Assembly (NCBI RefSeq): GCF_964340395.1 | Contig: NC_135562.1 | Location: 7,767,634-7,831,633 of the forward strand | Source of the DNA: Glandiceps talaboti | Lineage: Eukaryota; Hemichordata; Enteropneusta; Spengelidae | Reading direction: 5' to 3' | Length of the DNA: 64,000 nucleotides | In this document: one piece after another, positions 61,614 through 64,000 of the stretch | Position numbering within the stretch: the stretch's first letter is position 1 | How the letters are laid out: every line of letters begins with the position of its first letter | Made by a program: the position numbers and the translations under genes | Notes under the pieces: model-generated | What the model saw: only the letters and a program-made list of their open reading frames with translations | Told to the model about the DNA's origin: nothing | Database searches by the model: none

Positions 61614-64000
61614 ATGTCGACAAATCCAAATTCAAAGAAACACTTTTTGCTACTTCTAATATTAGCAAATGATGTAAACCTAAATCCTGGACCATCAAAA
61701 AATCACAGCAATTCAACGATCACAGACCCATGTATGTTTTGCCACCCGGAAACCATTAGTTAGAGGATGATTCATTTGAATGTGAAAAGTGTTTTCAGTG
61801 GGTGCATAAGAACTGTATTGGTATGAGTGACAACATTGTTAATTGTCAGGCAAAGCATCCCTCATATACATGGATTTGTTGCACCTGTGGTTTACCAAAC
61901 TTTTCAAACTCCCTTTTCTCTATCTCTGATCTTGATTATATCAAATTCGTTCGATGTCCCGTCTTCACACGATGAGACTGACAATACTTCTCAATATATG
62001 TCACCATTAATGTCATCAAGTCCTCATGGACCAACTCTAAACAAGTGTAAATGGAAAACGTCTGCCAGTACCAACAGGAGTCATAATATAAGCAAGACAA
62101 TAGGTGTCATAAACAAACAAGTAAACGCCCAACACCTAAATCGCTGAAGTTTCTGAATCTGAATTGCCAGAGTGTAAGGGCAAAATTACCTAATTTCTTA
62201 TCACGCATTGATTCAGAGAAACCAGACATCATTATAGGAACTGAATCATGGCTCAACAAGAATATAACAAATGGAGAAATATTTCCAGACGACTACCAAG
62301 CATTACGGAGGGACCGTGTCCATGACACACATGGAGGTGTGTTTATCGCGACCAGTAATACATTAATTGCTACAGAGAGACCAGATTTAGCAACTGATTG
62401 TGAGATTATCTGGGTTACTATACAGCTAAAGGGACTAAAACCATTATATATTGGTGCAGTTTACAGACCTCCATCAACTGATTCTACTTATTTCACTGAA
62501 CTACAGAAATCACTTGGGAAAAATACCTGCTCATGCCCATGTATGGCTGCTAGGAGATTTTAATCTACGAAATATCAATTGGAACACAAACTGCTTTAAA
62601 TCTGGAGGTAGACATGCACAAACCAGTAAACTCTTACTTGATATCTCACAAGAGTTCAACCTTCACCAAGAAGTAACTGAACCAAACAACAAAGATAATA
62701 ACATACTAGACCTAGCTTTCACATCTAACACTTCTCTTGTCAATAGTGTTCAGGTTAAAGTTGGTGTCACAGTGATCACGATATTGTCATTATACATGAC
62801 AACCTACGTCCTGTCAAATTTAAACCCAACCTCGTAAATTCTATCTCTACAAGAAAGGAAATATGAACATGATTTCAGATGACCTTATAAGTTTAAATGA
62901 TACATTAACCACTGAAGTTATTAATGATTCCAATATAGATGACCTGTGGGGTATGTTTAACTCTACACTACTAGATTCTATGGATCGCAATATACCTAGT
63001 AAGATGTCGTCTACTAGGTTTTCATTACCATGGGTTAATCACAAAATTAAAAGACAGATACGCATAAAACAGAAAATATACAATAAGGCAAGAGCATCTG
63101 GTAATTATCATGATAAAGATAGTTTCAAGAGGTTTCGTCGCCAAATTTAAATAGACAGAAACATTCGAAAGGAATATCGTCGCCATGTCAAAGAAGACAT
63201 CTGTTGGAGTCTTGAGTCAAACAATACCAAACCATTTTGGAAATTCATTAAATCGAAAAGACAACAAATATTTGGTACAGCGCCCATTACGGGGAAAGAT
63301 GGTAAACTCGCGCAATCAGCTTCTGAGAAGGCTGCAGTTATCAACAACCAGTTTACGTCAGTTTTCAATGTTGAAGATACATCTAATCTTCCACTTTTGG
63401 ACAAAAGTGATACTCCCAACATCCACAATATTACAGTCAATACTGAAGGCATTTTGAAACTGTTATCGTCTATCAAAGTCATCGAAGCTACAGGACCTGA
63501 TCACATTCCGGCAAGAATTCTCAGCGAATGTTGTCGTCATGCTAGTGTACCAATCTTTACTAAACTTTTGTAGAAATCCATTGATAAAGGTTTATTCCCT
63601 TCAGACTGGAGAGAAGCGTTTATCTCAGCAATCTATAAGAAGGGAGACAAATCAAATCCAGCTAATTATAGACCCGTTTCATTAACGTCAATCTCATGCA
63701 AACTACTAGAACATATAGTTCACCACCACATAATGAACCATCTTGATCAGTTCAACCTACTCAGTGATCTACAACATGGTTTCAGGAGAGGTAGATCATG
63801 TGAATCTCAGCTTGCACTAACAGTTGATGATCTAGCAAGAACACTGAATAGTCAGGAACAGACAGACATGGTAATAATGAACTTTAGCAAGGCATTTGAT
63901 ACAGTTCCACATCAACGTTTACTACATAAACTACACCAAATGGGCATTAGAGGTTCTATTAACTCGTGGATTAACAACTTTTTGACTCAACGTTTTCAAA
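61614..64000 (+). mobile_element. Decayed CR1-like non-LTR retrotransposon, cut by the window end
   Basis: The ORF opens at ATG 61614 with a hydrophobic leader and a 2A-like end, DVNLNPGP (61671-61694). A PHD-type Cys/His finger follows (CMFC, then after a stop at 61761 and a frameshift CEKC, WVHKNC, CCTC; to about 61895). An APE endonuclease runs from about 62150: LNLNCQSVRAKLPNF, GTESWLN, IGAVYRPPS, then a frameshift near 62520, LLGDFNLRNINW, and a shift near 62765 before SDHDIV. A linker and RT begin about 63150: FISAIYKKGDKSNPANYRPVSL, LQHGFRRGRSCESQL, MNFSKAFDTVPH. Stops at 63148 and 63571 and an Asn (63880-63882) in place of the motif A Asp show it is dead. The rest of RT lies beyond the window. 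Confidence 0.9.

Overview
This is animal (metazoan) nuclear DNA. Every recognised gene is split by GT-AG introns, the introns are full of microsatellites, minisatellites and transposon relics, and the genes have clear animal homologues. The mixture of a cilia-assembly gene, a tRNA-synthetase-complex subunit, NLR receptors with a death-effector domain (DED) and a CR1-like LINE points to an invertebrate bilaterian, probably marine. I cannot name the phylum: amphioxus, hemichordate and lophotrochozoan are all possible.

Layout. (1) 201-10624, plus strand: DNAAF11 (LRRC6), 15 coding exons, 477 codons plus stop, complete. (2) 12220-16692, plus strand: EEF1E1 (AIMP3/p18), 5 exons, 177 codons, complete. 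(3) About 17.0-41.1 kb, minus strand: a tandem pair of DED-NACHT NLR genes of 1027 and 1022 codons. They share a three-exon structure and homologous 3' flanks. Relics of further copies lie at 27219-27460 and about 44.9-45.2 kb. The second gene has a 6.9-kb intron holding a 48-bp satellite array, which is interrupted by a SINE and by a 2.47-kb insertion that itself contains an inverted-repeat element. (4) 41.1-47.7 kb: no gene recognised; foldback and palindromic repeats, an NLR 3'-flank relic and long tetranucleotide repeats. (5) 47699-60240, plus strand: a secreted 468-residue protein of 10 exons, joining one Kunitz/BPTI domain, a His/Glu-rich linker and a periplasmic-binding-protein-like (SBP_bac_3-like) domain. 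Its introns carry several mobile elements and a 37-bp minisatellite. (6) 61614-64000, plus strand: a decayed CR1-like LINE cut by the window end.

All four multi-exon models keep frame through every GT-AG junction and give totals divisible by three, which is the strongest internal support for them. DNAAF11 and EEF1E1 are housekeeping or ciliary genes. The NLR cluster looks like a recent, still rearranging innate-immunity locus. The Kunitz-SBP gene is the least conventional protein here.
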